Shown: positions 23,158 through 34,489 of the stretch, one piece after another
Position numbering within the stretch: the stretch's first letter is position 1
Layout: every line of letters begins with the position of its first letter
Source: Trichosporon coremiiforme
Taxonomy: Eukaryota; Basidiomycota; Tremellomycetes; Trichosporonales; Trichosporonaceae
Assembly (NCBI GenBank): GCA_039545355.1
Contig: BCJJ01000003.1
Coordinates: 2,191,092-2,255,091 of the forward strand
Reading direction: 5' to 3'
DNA length: 64,000 nucleotides
The notes under the pieces: model-generated
Databases searched by the model: none
The model's input: only the letters and a program-made list of their open reading frames with translations
What the model was told of the DNA's origin: nothing
Position numbers and translations under genes: made by a program

Positions 23158-23180
23158 GGGGGGGGGGGGGGGGGGGGGGG
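23158..23180. repeat. Poly-G tract of 23 nt
   Basis: An uninterrupted run of 23 G on the plus strand, 15-37 nt upstream of the gene A start codon, so a poly-C in its 5' leader. Length in the assembly may be imprecise. Confidence 0.9.
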
Positions 23181-23525
23181 CGACTGGATGATGCTGCTTG
23201 AGGGAGAGAGAGGAGACAATTGAAGTCAAGTGTGAAGATAGTTGCTCCTTTGATGATGGCACGTCGCGGACGTGTCCAGACTTCGACCCCTGCGCCCCAA
23301 CACACAACGCCCTGCCCCCTTTGCTCCTTCTGCTCCCTCATCGGCACACTCGGCGGTTCTCTCCTCGCGAGCCTGAGACCTCTCTAAATCCCTCTGACGC
23401 CGTCTCATCAGCGAACGTGAGACGGCAGGGGAGTTGTCAGTGGTCAGCTGCTCATGGGATGCGCTCTGTGGGGGGCACTGATCCAGGTGTTGTGCATAGG
23501 GCTATGGTAATACAGGCTAAGATGT

Positions 23526-24615
23526 CTAAGAATCGAGCTTATCGACATGGAATCCCAGTTCGCGAAGCACCCCTTTCCAGCCAAGATGACCGTCGCAGAG
23601 GAGCTCCTCACAGAAGTTGTCAACAGTACGAACGCGGTGCCACAACTCCCTATCAGCGCCAACGGCATCGGCAACCGAACGCCATGTCATGTTGCGCACG
23701 TCGTTGCCGCCGAGGGCCGTCCTGACGTCAATGTGCAGTCTGAGCCCTGCCTGTCAGCTTTCGCAAAGGTCTCAAAGCCTCACGGATGATCTGCTTGCAC
23801 ACCTCGACGCCGAGGATGTGCGCCGCTTTGCGGTGCGGCAACTTGAAGAGCTTCTCGCGCTCCTCTACACTGTCCTCTTCGTCGTCGAGCTCGAGAGCGC
23901 GACGAAGGGGCGGAGGAAAGACGTCACTGACCGAGACGATCTCAGATGAGTCCCGACGCAGGCGGGACGGACTCTTCTTGCGGTCGGCTGTGTGGTGAGG
24001 ACGGGGCGCGGCGGAGGCGCGAGGGGCGACGCGGGAGGGCTCAGTGGAGTGAAGCGGTGTGTGGTACTGGGTGTGCCAGTCGTCGCTGTCACTATCGTCG
24101 AGCACGATGCATTCCGGACTCCGAGAAGTCAGCTGACTCACGGTGAACAAGCTGCGTCCACCCACTTCAGCGCGAGGACGCTTCTGCGAGATGCGATGGC
24201 CGGTTACCAGAGTCTCAACTGCAGAGGTCGAGTCCGACTTCATGGAGGTCGGGGAGGGGTTCTGCATCTTCGCTGTTTGTTCATCGTCAAAGCCGAAGAC
24301 GGACTGGTCGGGGAGGAAGGTCCTTTCATCCTCGGACGTCGTGTCGACATCGTTGGGTGGCTTGCGGGCGCGCTTGATGATGCGCTGAACGCCGGCCCTC
24401 TCCAGGTCGTCAGGCTCCGAGTCGCTGTCAAACGACATGGGCGAAGGAGACAGGAAAAGCGATTCGCGGGGTCCTTTCCAGTGAGGGACAGACGGGCCCG
24501 GAGTGCTCTGCTGTATGTTGGGAAGTCCCCAGCGACGCGCGACAGCGGGTGACGACCGGTGCGGGCGACGGTACGGCGACGGTCGCTCACACCTAGGCGC
24601 AGGCGGAGTCTTCAT
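23526..24615 (-). CDS. Family A/B/C member B, function unknown
   Basis: Two exons, 24615-23784 and 23746-23526, sum to 1053 nt, 350 residues. The 37-nt intron falls in phase 1 right after the VCKQII segment, exactly where genes A and C have an intron. The N-terminal 230 residues are disordered, with Ser/Pro and acidic stretches (SFDSDSEPDDLE, IVLDDSDSDD) and basic patches (RIIKRARK, KKSPSRLRR). The tail (residues 278-350) contains MTWRSVADAVG and LGWKGVLRELGF. From the first Trp onward it aligns with gene A without gaps, 16 of 45 residues identical by eye. It lies head-to-tail behind A with 382 bp between. No known domain recognised; a three-helix Myb-like fold is conceivable but unproven. 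Confidence 0.7.
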
Positions 24616-24991
24616 TGTGATTTGGCGGATGAGACGCAGAGGAAGAGGAAGGAAGAAGTTCGAAGAGTTTGATTCTCCTTCTTACGGCGCTGCGCCGGAC
24701 AAGCAGGTGAGGGGGCTGTGCGGGTTGCGGTCTGAATGCGAGACTGTGCCGAGCTTGAAAGATGAAGCGAACGAGGAAGTAGAGCGTGCGAAGTCGGTCT
24801 CCTCATCCTTTCTGCTGTTGTTCCCCGGAAAGCATACCTGTTGTGAGCAATGCCAGGCTGGAGAGTGTGGGTATCCGAGCGGAGGGCGAGGCTGGCGCAG
24901 GCGTGTGTATAGACAGCGGGGCGCGCTGGGGGTGAGTGTACATGCAGAGGTCGTGCTGATGTCGTAATGTGTATGCATACATGATCGTGGA

Positions 24992-25548
24992 TTAAGCGGC
25001 TGCCTTGCTCGGTCCCTGCAGCTGCTGGAACTCGCGCTGCAGAGTGATGATCTGAGGTCAGCTCACAACTTCCCGACGAGCAACTCACCTCGTCCTTCTT
25101 CTTGTTCGCCTTGTCCTGGTGCTCCTTGATCTGGTTCTCAACTCGCTTGCTGAGACAGTCAGCTTTGAATTCCCATAATACTTTACATCTCCGACTTGAT
25201 GAACTCCAGTCGCTTCTCCACGTTCGCCTTGGCTTCGGTGGCATCCTGCTCGACAAGCGCGGGCCCGACGAGCTTGAAGATCGTGTTGTCCGCCTTTAAT
25301 GTGCTGAACTCCTGGTGCTGGTTAGCTTGAGCACAACTACCACTCTCCCCATCAAACACTCACCTTGAGGACCGACTCGTTCTCTGCCTGCTGAGCGTCC
25401 AAGCGCTGTCGCGCCTCGATGACACCGGCCATCTCTGGACTGTCAGCTCAGCCTCAAAAAGGGAGCACCTACCAGCCTCGAGCTTCTGGAACTCGCGGGA
25501 CTCGTCCTGCAGCTTGGCCTGAATGGCCCCAATCTTTGCGGCGGCCAT
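24992..25548 (-). CDS. YKE2: Prefoldin subunit 6
   Basis: Five small exons encode about 120 residues with the beta-type prefoldin layout. A first coiled-coil helix (KIGAIQAKLQDESREFQKLE, then VIEARQRLDAQQAENESVLK) is followed by the conserved hairpin DNTIFKLVGPALVEQD and a second coiled coil (EAKANVEKRLEFIKSE, QIKEHQDKANKKKDE). Prefoldin is the cytosolic hexamer that hands nascent actin and tubulin to the CCT chaperonin; subunit 6 is one of its four beta subunits. The match to PFD6/Yke2 is strong along the whole length. Introns are about 40-55 nt. The start ATG (25548) leads directly into MAAAKIGAIQ. It is divergent from the gene at 25770, with about 220 bp between starts. Confidence 0.9.
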
Positions 25549-25769
25549 GGCGTGCTAGTCGTGCGGTTGTTGATGCAGCCTTGATTTCGGCGCGCGATGG
25601 AACATGACCGCATCTATCGCCAGCAACGGCGCGCGATCGGTTTTGGTCCCGCGCGGCTCGGGCCTCCACCTTCCTCCACTCTCGAGGTCCACTCAACCGC
25701 CCATGTCGAAAACATGCCACCGACAACACTCTCGACGACGACCCGGAACAGCGACAGCGCGGTTCGAGA

Positions 25770-27098
25770 ATGCGCCCTCCCGATAAAGGGAAGGGGAAGC
25801 GCGTGGCTCCGATCTCATCCGGGGCATTCTCCTTTTCGCTCGGTGCCGGTCCCTCCAAGAAGTCGAAGGGCGATGAGAGCAACAACAACAACAACCCTAA
25901 AGCCGTCGCTCAGAAGCTGGCCGCAACGTCCGCCCCTCGATCCCCCGCTCTCACCCGGACAGTCCAACCTCCCGCTAAGACACCAGTGAAAGTTTCGTCG
26001 ACAACTTCTGTCCGTTCAGAGCGACTGAGCACTCCCGGCAGTTCCAAGCCTTCGCCGCGGCTGCAAGCCATGGGACCTCCACCCAGTCTGACATTGACTC
26101 CGAAACTTCAGCGGACAGATACCACGCAGACGACACCCACGTCAGCCAGGCTAGCTCCCCCGACGTTTTCTTTAGCGGAAGCGTCTCCGAAAGGCCTCGG
26201 CTCGCCGCAAGTCTCGCGGACTCGGCCCCTGAACCCGGTCAGCGGATCACCTTTCCGACTCACTGGCGTCACTGCGGAGAGGAAGGCCCCTAAGCCAGAT
26301 AGCAAGCCGTTGCAAGGACTTACTTCTCTGTCGCAAATGCAGGTTTCGCAACCATTAGTGCCTCCGCACCCGGCACACTCCGCCGAAACCGCCGGGGTGG
26401 TGTCTCCGCGCAAGCGGAAGAGCGCACGCAAGTCAGGGTGAGTACCATGCGTCATGTTCCGCCATGGAGTGCGTCACTGACAAGCCAGCGAAGGACTGAG
26501 TGCACGCCTGGCGCACCTCGTTGCGTCAGCCGACACGGCGCTCATCCTGTTCTACACTTCGCTGTTACGGGGTGCGCGCACACTGAGCGGTGACGCGCTG
26601 CAGAGGCGCATGCAGGACGCACCAGTGCTGCTGCAAGTCACCCGTACGATGCGTGCCCCGTCTCCCTCCGCCGCACTCGCCCACTGCCGGGTTCTTCGTT
26701 GGACCGCAGGACCGGGTGCTCACGCCGCAAACGAAGACGTCATGGTTGTGTTCAAGAGCTTGCCTCAGGAGTGTCCGCGCATCGGACGCGCCCTCGAGAG
26801 GATCGACGAGAATACCAGGGCAGCAGTCTGGTTCCCTACATCAGAAATCGCGCTCCAAGCGCAGCGTGAGCCTGATGCTGGAGCATCAGACGGCCAGGAG
26901 CGCGATGGCGAAGAGCGCCAAGACGCGTCGGACGGGCGAGACGCGATGGCTCACAAGAGCTCGGAAACCGAACAGGACGCACAGGAACATCAGCAAGGGC
27001 ATCATCCTTCGGACGGTCGATGCGCTGATCCTGCGGATCGCGCAGATCGCCCAGTCCCAGTGCTGTTTGCGTCGCGGTACCTCCTGGCCGGTACTTAG
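25770..27098 (+). CDS. Unknown protein with disordered N-terminus
   Basis: Exons 25770-26437 and 26489-27098 join in frame to 425 residues. I do not recognise it. The first 225 residues are Lys/Ser/Pro-rich and disordered (MRPPDKGKGKRVAP, NNNNN run, PRKRKSARKS near the end of exon 1, a probable nuclear localisation signal). Exon 2 begins with a helical, hydrophobic segment (LSARLAHLVASADTALILFY) and continues to about residue 345 with apparently folded sequence around FKSLPQECPRIGRALERID. The final 80 residues are again charged and low-complexity (DGQERDGEERQDASDGRD). The intron ends CTGACAAGCCAG. Composition suggests a nuclear protein; no function is assigned. Confidence 0.6.
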
Positions 27099-29886
27099 TA
27101 GCGCGTACGGTGCGTTTAGGTGTGCGAGTGCGCTCGCTTGCAGTCCTGCCAAGCGTTCCGGAGTCCTTAATCGAGAAGCACAGACGCGCTTTGGGGTGGG
27201 TTCATCTGTCTCACCCACTTCACCTTCATGTCGCCTCATACCGCCGAAACCTTCTCAGCCCCCAATCGTAAACCGGCCCCCCGGTACTCCCCTCCTTCAG
27301 CCCTGTATTCCCGTCGGCTGGAGAGACTCCAGTATTGCATCCGCTTGAGCTGTCGTCTGGGGCTCGAACATGGTTCCGAGGGACCTGGTCCAGCTTTGTA
27401 GCTCTGGTGAGGCTTGCAAGGAGCTTGGAGCCACGCGAGTTTAGAGTTGGACGGCCCCTTAACATGGCAAAGGGACCCGCAGCTAACCCAGCGAGGTGTG
27501 CGGGCCGGTTGGGAACGGCGACTACGACTCGCTTTACGAGAGAGCCATGATCTGCTCGTTTCATATTAGGTTTTGTAACTGTTGTTGTGCATGGTGTTGG
27601 GTGCTTTTCCCTGTGGACCTTGTCTCTTTTTGAACCTGCGAGCGCCTGCACCGACCCACCGGGCTCTGAAGGAGGTTCGGACGTGTGATGAAGTGAGGGC
27701 GGACTGAATGGCTGCCATGGCGCACCGACGTGGGATGAGCGCCAAGGGTCGGGACCGGGAGCACTCAGCGTCCGACGCGTTGGGTGACATGGTGGAGCTG
27801 ATGGCGCCACAAGAGTCTGAATTGCTGCGTGAAAGATTGCCACCACGGCAGGAACGGAGGACGCGCAGGAAATGTGTGCAGGAGGCTCTGAGGATGGTGC
27901 AGGAAAGTTGAGCGGCAGATCAGATCATCAGTGGCTAGTGCGTGCTAAACCTGAGCTCGGCGCGCAAGAGGCCATGAGGCTTCGAGAGGACTGTTGGCTA
28001 GAATCACCAAAGTTCACAGGGCCAGGGTTGGCCAGGCAGGTTTGCCAGACCGCCGCGACGATGGATTCTCGCGGTCTCGCGGCGTCCGCCTCCCTGGGTG
28101 GTCATGTCGTGGAGTCGAGGGCCAATCACGATCACAGAGTGCCTGCCGGCCCTTAGTTGTTCCTGCATCCCTGTGTCCCTGGGTCCTTGTGTCCGCCCTG
28201 CCACCCTGCGAGGCGAGTCTGGCTCACGACGCGAGAGTGTATCTGCTCCCCCCTGTACGACGGTGCGGTGTGCGATGTGCGACACTTGTACGACTTGCCA
28301 CCAGCACGCGCTTTCAGGTCACGGACGACCCTGCACCCTGTGTCTTGGGATCTTGGGCGTGACGCCCGGGTGCCCGGGTCCGTCTCGTCGACCTTGCGGT
28401 GTGTGGTCGAGTCTCAATATGCGGAAACCCTGAGGACCTGCGCTCCTGACTTCCTGACGTACCTGTCCTCGCGCTTTCTCACCGTACCATCGGTCCACTG
28501 ACTGCCGCTGCCCAGCTGGCTGTCGGCTGCTGACGCCTATGCATACACCCCCGGAGACCATCAATCGCTGCTACTGGCCTCCCACCGTACACTTCCAGCT
28601 TACAGAGCAGTGCTGTTCCTGGCCGGGCCTCCATGTACCGCCTCCTTTGCACCCTAGTCGCTATCATCCCATCCCTTCGGGCCACTGCAGCACGCATGCA
28701 TGCATACATACATGAGACCCTCGCACCCTCTAAGGCTGTTCGTCGTTGTTAGGCTTGTTCCAACATTGACAACGCAGCGCCGATACCGACCACAGCGACG
28801 ACTGCAGCGTGTTTGATCGCTGCAACGGCCAGTCAAAGTCAGAGCGAGTTGTATTAGCCCCGTTCAAACGGAATAAACACCCACTGTTCTCACTCCAAAC
28901 CCAACAGCCAAATTCGAAACCCTCTTTTCATACCCACCCACCCTATCTCGATCCCCTCCTCCCTCCTGCCTTCCTGCCCGGCGCTCTCTCACCTCGCCTT
29001 CCCGTCGTGCTTCTTCGACATCCCATCCCATCATTTCTTGCTCTTTCTCCACCCCATCCTCCGCCAACCTCGACTACCCCCCCCCTCTTTCGTTTACCAG
29101 CACTACCCAACGCACACACGGAGGCGACTGCAGAGCGATCGAGCTGACGGCGCATTTGACCCAATAGCATCCAGGTCAAACAAAGCGTGAGTTGATTCCC
29201 TTTGCTGTGACCTTAGAACCCTCGACCCCCCCATCACCCTCTGCTGCCTGCCCCTTCGGCCCTCCCTCCCTCGATCCCAAGCCCCTCGCACTACCCTGTC
29301 GCTCTTCATCTTGCTCTTCCACCTGAGCGAGCCCATCTCCCAACTCGCAACCTCCTTGTTGCTCGCCGTCACTTTTTCAGTACCGACAGCGTTTCGCATC
29401 GCATCGCCTCCCCATTCACCCATCCCTCCACCACCCGGCGTATCACGTACCCTACCGCTGCTTGTGCCCCCGCAGCCTTGTGCTTCATTACGCCAGCAGC
29501 GTGATCCACGCCCCGCCCTCGTCGCTCCCAGAAACGTCGTATACGATCTCTCTACCTCATCATCGACATCATCAGCAGCCAGCGGCTCGATACCAATCTC
29601 GATTCTCACGACTACTGGCAGTGCCGACACCTGGTTACGCTTTGACAGCCTCTGACCTCTCTCCCCTTCCCTCCTCCCCCCTCATTTGATATTGGAATCG
29701 CCCACTGACGTCCGTGTTCAGTCATCACGCACCGCCGTCATCGTTCGCCTTCCTCCCGCTACGCTCTCACGATCTCGACACGGACTATGCAACCTTGAGC
29801 CAACTCTCAGGTCTGAAATATAACCCCGATCTCATTGTACCAAGAAAGAAACAAGAAAAACGAAACCCGTTGGTCATCGATCCAAC
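27099..29886. other. 2.8-kb gene-poor region upstream of the chitin synthase
   Basis: No convincing coding gene. From about 28850 to 29886 the plus strand is strongly pyrimidine-rich, as in long fungal 5' leaders, and has good donors (for example GTGAGT at 29187), so the chitin synthase transcript may begin far upstream and be spliced in its leader. A 206-codon minus-strand frame (27226-27846) lacks an ATG start and a domain. It may hold regulatory sequence or an unrecognised RNA. Confidence 0.45.
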
Positions 29887-32800
29887 ATGTCCCGTCCCCC
29901 TTTTAACACCAACGTCTCCTTCGAGGAGAAGCCGCCTGCTCCCCGGCGGCAGACGAACCGCGGAGGAGCGCCTCCCCCGGTGCCTCTGAAGGATAACGGC
30001 GGCTCGAAGGATGGCTATGGCCAGCCGATCCCGACGCTCGGATACGAGGAAGCTGGTTACGCTGGCACCAGCTACCAGGGCTTTTCGCAGAGCGCTGGCG
30101 CCAACGTCGGACGGAAGAAGTCGATGGTTCGCCCGGAGCGTGAGCGCATCGAGCCTGGTCACCGTCTCTACCACTACCGGGAACACGCTGCTGCGGATGA
30201 CGTCCGTGTTCAGCCGTCCAGTGAGTGTTTGGCATTCCTCGATCGCAAGCTTTCCGAAAACTGACATCCAGCGACTGGTAACCAGCCGTACGCTCCTCGC
30301 CAGGGCGGAGCTACCGGTCTCCGCCGCGGCAAGTCGGTTCTCGGCCGTGACGGTGACCTCGAGCAGGAGTCTGGCCTCAATTTGTTCAAGCGCGGCGGTA
30401 CTATCCGACGTAAGGCGTCTCGCGCCGCGCCGAGACCATCGGACGGCACTGGAGAGCCCCCTGAGAAGCCTCGCGGCTGCTGCTCCAACATTGCACCGGG
30501 TCCAGTTGACGGATGGATGATCTACTGCTTCGTCATCACATGCTGGATCCCCAACTTCATCATCTCCGGTGTCTTCCGCAAGAAGACCCCCGAGGCGCAG
30601 CGAGCATGGAGGGAGAAGATGGGTATCGTCGCCATCTGTGCCACGCTCATGGCCATCGTCGGTTACATCACTTTCGGTTTCACCCAAACGGTCTGTGGAA
30701 AGCAGGGCGCCCGTATCAAGGGTGAGAACATTTCGGTCTCGTCTGTCGTCATCAACGGCTACAACTACGACCTCGGAACCTGGAAGCACCCGGCCGTCGA
30801 AGGCACCGAGTTCAACGGAACTGTCACCCCCCTCTATATGGAGGACTGGATGGTTGCCGGCAAGGATGTCTCTTTCCTGTTCCAGAACGTGGCCGGCAAG
30901 TGCCGCGGTGTCATCACCAAGGCCGAGGGCTCTTCGATCCCCAACCAGGATGACGTTCTCGCCTGGTTCTTCCCTTGCAACCCGTTCCCCTCGAACTCGT
31001 CTCTCCCCGTCAACGCTACTGGCTACGACAACGCTAAGAACTGTCACACTTCTCCTACTGCTCGCGATGAGTTTGAGAAGCTTGGCAAGTCCAAGCACAA
31101 GGCCGGTGTCGTCTACTACACCTGGGACCAGGTACGTAACGAGTCCAGTTCCAGGGCCCTCGCAGTGTATCAGGGCAGTGTGATCGACCTTGGTCTTCTC
31201 AAGTGGCTCGACAACAGGCAGGTCAGCTACCCGGACGTTTTCAACCTCATGATGAACGAGACCGACCGCTTCGCTCGTCGTGACATTACGGCCATGATGA
31301 ACCGTGCGGGATGGAACCGCGAGGGAGACTGTCTCGCGGACACGATCCGAGTCGGCTTCGTCGACTCCAAGACCATTGGATGCGTCGCCTCCGACATTGT
31401 GCTCTGGGTCTCGCTCGTGTTCATCCTCGGTGCGGTGCTCATCAAGTTCTTCATGGCGCTCGTCTTCGGTTGGTTCCTCAGTTGGAAGATCGGAAACTTC
31501 AACAGCGAGTCGTACAAGGACCGTATGCGCCGTGCCGAGGAGATTGAGAACTGGACGGACGACATTTACCGCCCTGCTCCCGGCTACCTTCGTCCCAACG
31601 CTCGCGATACCGGTGGCAAGAACGGAGCCGCCGGTGCTGCCAAGAAGGGCCACTTCCTGCCCAAGCAGTCTCGTTTCTCGCGTGCCGACACCATGATGAT
31701 GCCGTCCTCGCGCCCTGGTACTGGTTACGGTGGCCAGCTCGACATGAACCGCCGCCAGCCCTCGAGCGTGTACGGCAACAGCCTGATGCCCACGATGCGC
31801 AACACTCCCCCGGGCTCGCCCATGCTCCGCGGTTCGCACTCTTCGGCCTCGCTTCCTCTGGAGTCGTCGATCTATGGCAGCAGCGAGTCGAACTGCCCCT
31901 TCCCGCTGAACAACTGCATCCCCCAGCCTCCTCCGGACTTTGAGCCCTTCGGTTACCCGCTCGTTCATACCATCTGTCTCGTTACAGCCTACTCTGAGTC
32001 GATTGAGGGTCTCCGCACGACCATGGACTCGATCGCCACCACTGATTACCCGAACAGTCACAAGCTCATCCTCGTTGTGTGTGACGGAATGGTTCGTGGA
32101 TCTGGATCTAAGCAGTTCACTCCCGACATCGTTCTCAGCATGATGAAGGACCTCGTTGTTCCCGAGCAGGAGGTTGAGGCGCACTCGTACGTCGCCATTG
32201 CCGACGGTCACAAGCGTCACAACATGGCCAAGGTTTACGCCGGTTTCTACGCCTACGACAACGACACCGTCGAGCCCTCGAAGCAGCAGCGCGTCCCCGT
32301 CGTCATGGTCGCCAAGGTCGGAAACCCTATGGAGCGCAACGACGCCAAGCCCGGTAACCGTGGAAAGCGTGACTCGCAGATCGTCCTCATGAACTTCCTG
32401 CAGAAGGTCATGTTCGACGAGCGCATGACAACCTTTGAGTACGAGTTCTTCAACTCGCTCTGGCGCTGCACCGGTGTTTCGCCCGACAAGTACGAGACCA
32501 TTCTCTGTGTTGACGCCGACACCAAGGTGTTCCCGGACTCCGTCTCTCGTATGAACGCGTGCATGGTCAACGACCCCGAGATCATGGGCCTCTGTGGTGA
32601 GACGAAGATTGCCAACAAGCGTGAGACTTGGGTCACTATGATTCAGGTCTTCGAGTACTACATCTCGCACCACCAGACCAAGGCGTTCGAGTCCGTGTTC
32701 GGTGGTGTCACCTGTCTTCCCGGATGTTTCTCGATGTACAGGATCAAGTCGCCCAAGGGAGACTCTGGCTACTGGGTGCCCATCCTCGCGAACCCCGACA

Positions 32801-34020
32801 TTGTCGAGCACTACTCTGAGAACGTTGTCGATACTCTCCACAAGAAGAACCTACTGCTTCTCGGTGAGGACCGTTACCTCTCGACTCTCATGCTCAAGAC
32901 CTTCCCGAAGCGCAAGATGGTGTTCTGTCCCCAGGCCGTGTGCAAGACCATTGTCCCCGACACGTTCAAGGTTCTGCTCTCGCAGCGTCGTCGTTGGATC
33001 AACTCGACCATCCACAACCTGTTCGAGCTCATGCTTGTCCGCGACCTCTGTGGAACGTTCTGTTTCTCCATGCAGTTCGTCGTGTTCATGGATCTCGTCG
33101 GTACCCTTGTTCTTCCCGCCGCTATCTCGTTCACCATCTACGTCATTGTCATCGCCATCATTCCCAGCCAGCCGACCCCCACGATCTCGCTTATCCTGCT
33201 CGCGTGTATTCTTGGTCTGCCCGGTGTGCTCATCGTGATCACCTCGCGCAAGTTTGTCTACGTCGGCTGGATGCTGCTGTACCTCTGCTCGCTTCCCGTC
33301 TGGAACTTCATCCTGCCCGCCTACTCGTTCTGGCACATGGACGACTTCTCCTGGGGTGAGACTCGTAAGGTCCAGGGTGAGGAGGGCAAGAAGGACGAGG
33401 GCCACGGCGACAAGGAGGGTCACTTCGACTCTAGCAATATCGTCATGAAGCGCTGGATCGAGTTTGAGCGCGAGCGCCGCTGGCGCGAGGGCACCATGTC
33501 GCGTGACTCGTACTACGACGTCATCCAGCGTTCGAACTCGCCCCACGGCGGCCGTTCGTCGACGAACCATCGCTACTCGATGGTGTCTACGAGCGAGACG
33601 CACCAGTCTGGCTTCAACACGGCCGAGGGTGGCAACAATGGCCTGCTGCGCTCGGACAACATGTCGTCGCTGGCGCTGCCGCCGTCGAACTCTGACCTGT
33701 CGATGTACAGGCCGAGCCGCAGCCCTGCGGACAACCGCAGCAACAACTACCCCGGCTCGGAGGAGGAGCAGCCGATCCTTGGCGCCCCCGCCCCGGCTCC
33801 CGAGCAGGCGCGGTCACCGCCGGGATCGCGCGGCGTCTCGTTAGTCGACCGCGGCTACGTCCCTCCCCCGTCCTCGGCGCAGGACCCCGTCCGCCGCGTC
33901 GCGCGCAACCACAACCGCCGCTCGTCCTCGCAGGGCGGCAGGAACAATGGCAACTCGATGTCCTCGAGCGGCCACAACAACGCTAGTTTACCCCCTGGCG
34001 CCGCCGCGCCCAGGTATTAG
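29887..34020 (+). CDS. CHS: Class IV chitin synthase
   Basis: Exons 29887-30220 and 30272-34020 give 1360 residues. After a basic, Pro-rich N-terminus there are two membrane segments ([20 protein letters not shown] and the [21 protein letters not shown] region), a lumenal cytochrome-b5-like stretch with [19 protein letters not shown], and another membrane segment near residue 510. The GT2 catalytic domain follows, with [18 protein letters not shown] near residue 975 and QRRRW near residue 1016, all intact. Several membrane helices and a disordered Ser/Asn-rich tail end the protein. It polymerises UDP-GlcNAc into chitin at the plasma membrane. The layout without a myosin motor fits class IV (yeast Chs3 type), which in yeasts needs Chs4/Chs7-like partners. 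The 13-C run at 34089-34101 follows the stop. Confidence 0.95.
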
Positions 34021-34489
34021 ATACACCCCCAGAGCAAAGAGCTTGGCCGGAATCACAAAGCTACTGCTGGACTTTGAGGTGAATTGATCCCCCCCCCCCC
34101 CAAGCCGACTCTCGACTTCCATAGCAAGCAACTCTGACACCCATCACCCATTACCAACCATCATACCTCTCGCCTCATGGACTTTACTTTCGAGTGAGGA
34201 AGACCCCAATCACTCGTGTTTATTGCTGCACAAGTTACATAGGATTTGACCCGATATGCTACATATTCACGTACACTGGTTGGTTTCGAGGGGTGAAGTA
34301 CTGACTGAAATGGAGGGGAAGGACAATCTGACTGCAAACCAAGGAGTGAGAAGTATATGCATACAGATTACTTTTTTACGTGGCCACCTGTGGGCGACGG
34401 CTATAGTACAACTTTTTAACGTGGCCGTAGCTGGCGACGCTCATGTCTAGATTGATCTATGAGATTGATGGTGATGTTGGTGTCTAGTT
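34021..34489. other. Convergent 3' flanks with a C13 tract
   Basis: Gap between the convergent stop codons of the chitin synthase and the transporter. It contains 13 consecutive C (34089-34101) and a near-duplicate pair TTTTTACGTGGCCAC (near 34375) and TTTTTAACGTGGCCG (near 34413). No gene seen. Confidence 0.6.

Noticed and set aside
24120..24145. Intron-like GTGAGTCAGCTGACTTCTCGGAG inside gene B
   Set aside because: Only 23 nt long and the frame is open through it; removing it would break the frame.
27226..27846. 206-codon minus-strand frame in the gap before the chitin synthase
   Set aside because: No ATG start, Pro/Ser-rich without a domain, overlapped by other equally long frames.
29785..32841. 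A 1018-codon minus-strand open frame opposite the chitin synthase
   Set aside because: It lies wholly antisense to an unambiguous catalytic domain, has no domain of its own and arises from the G/C-ending codon bias of the sense gene.
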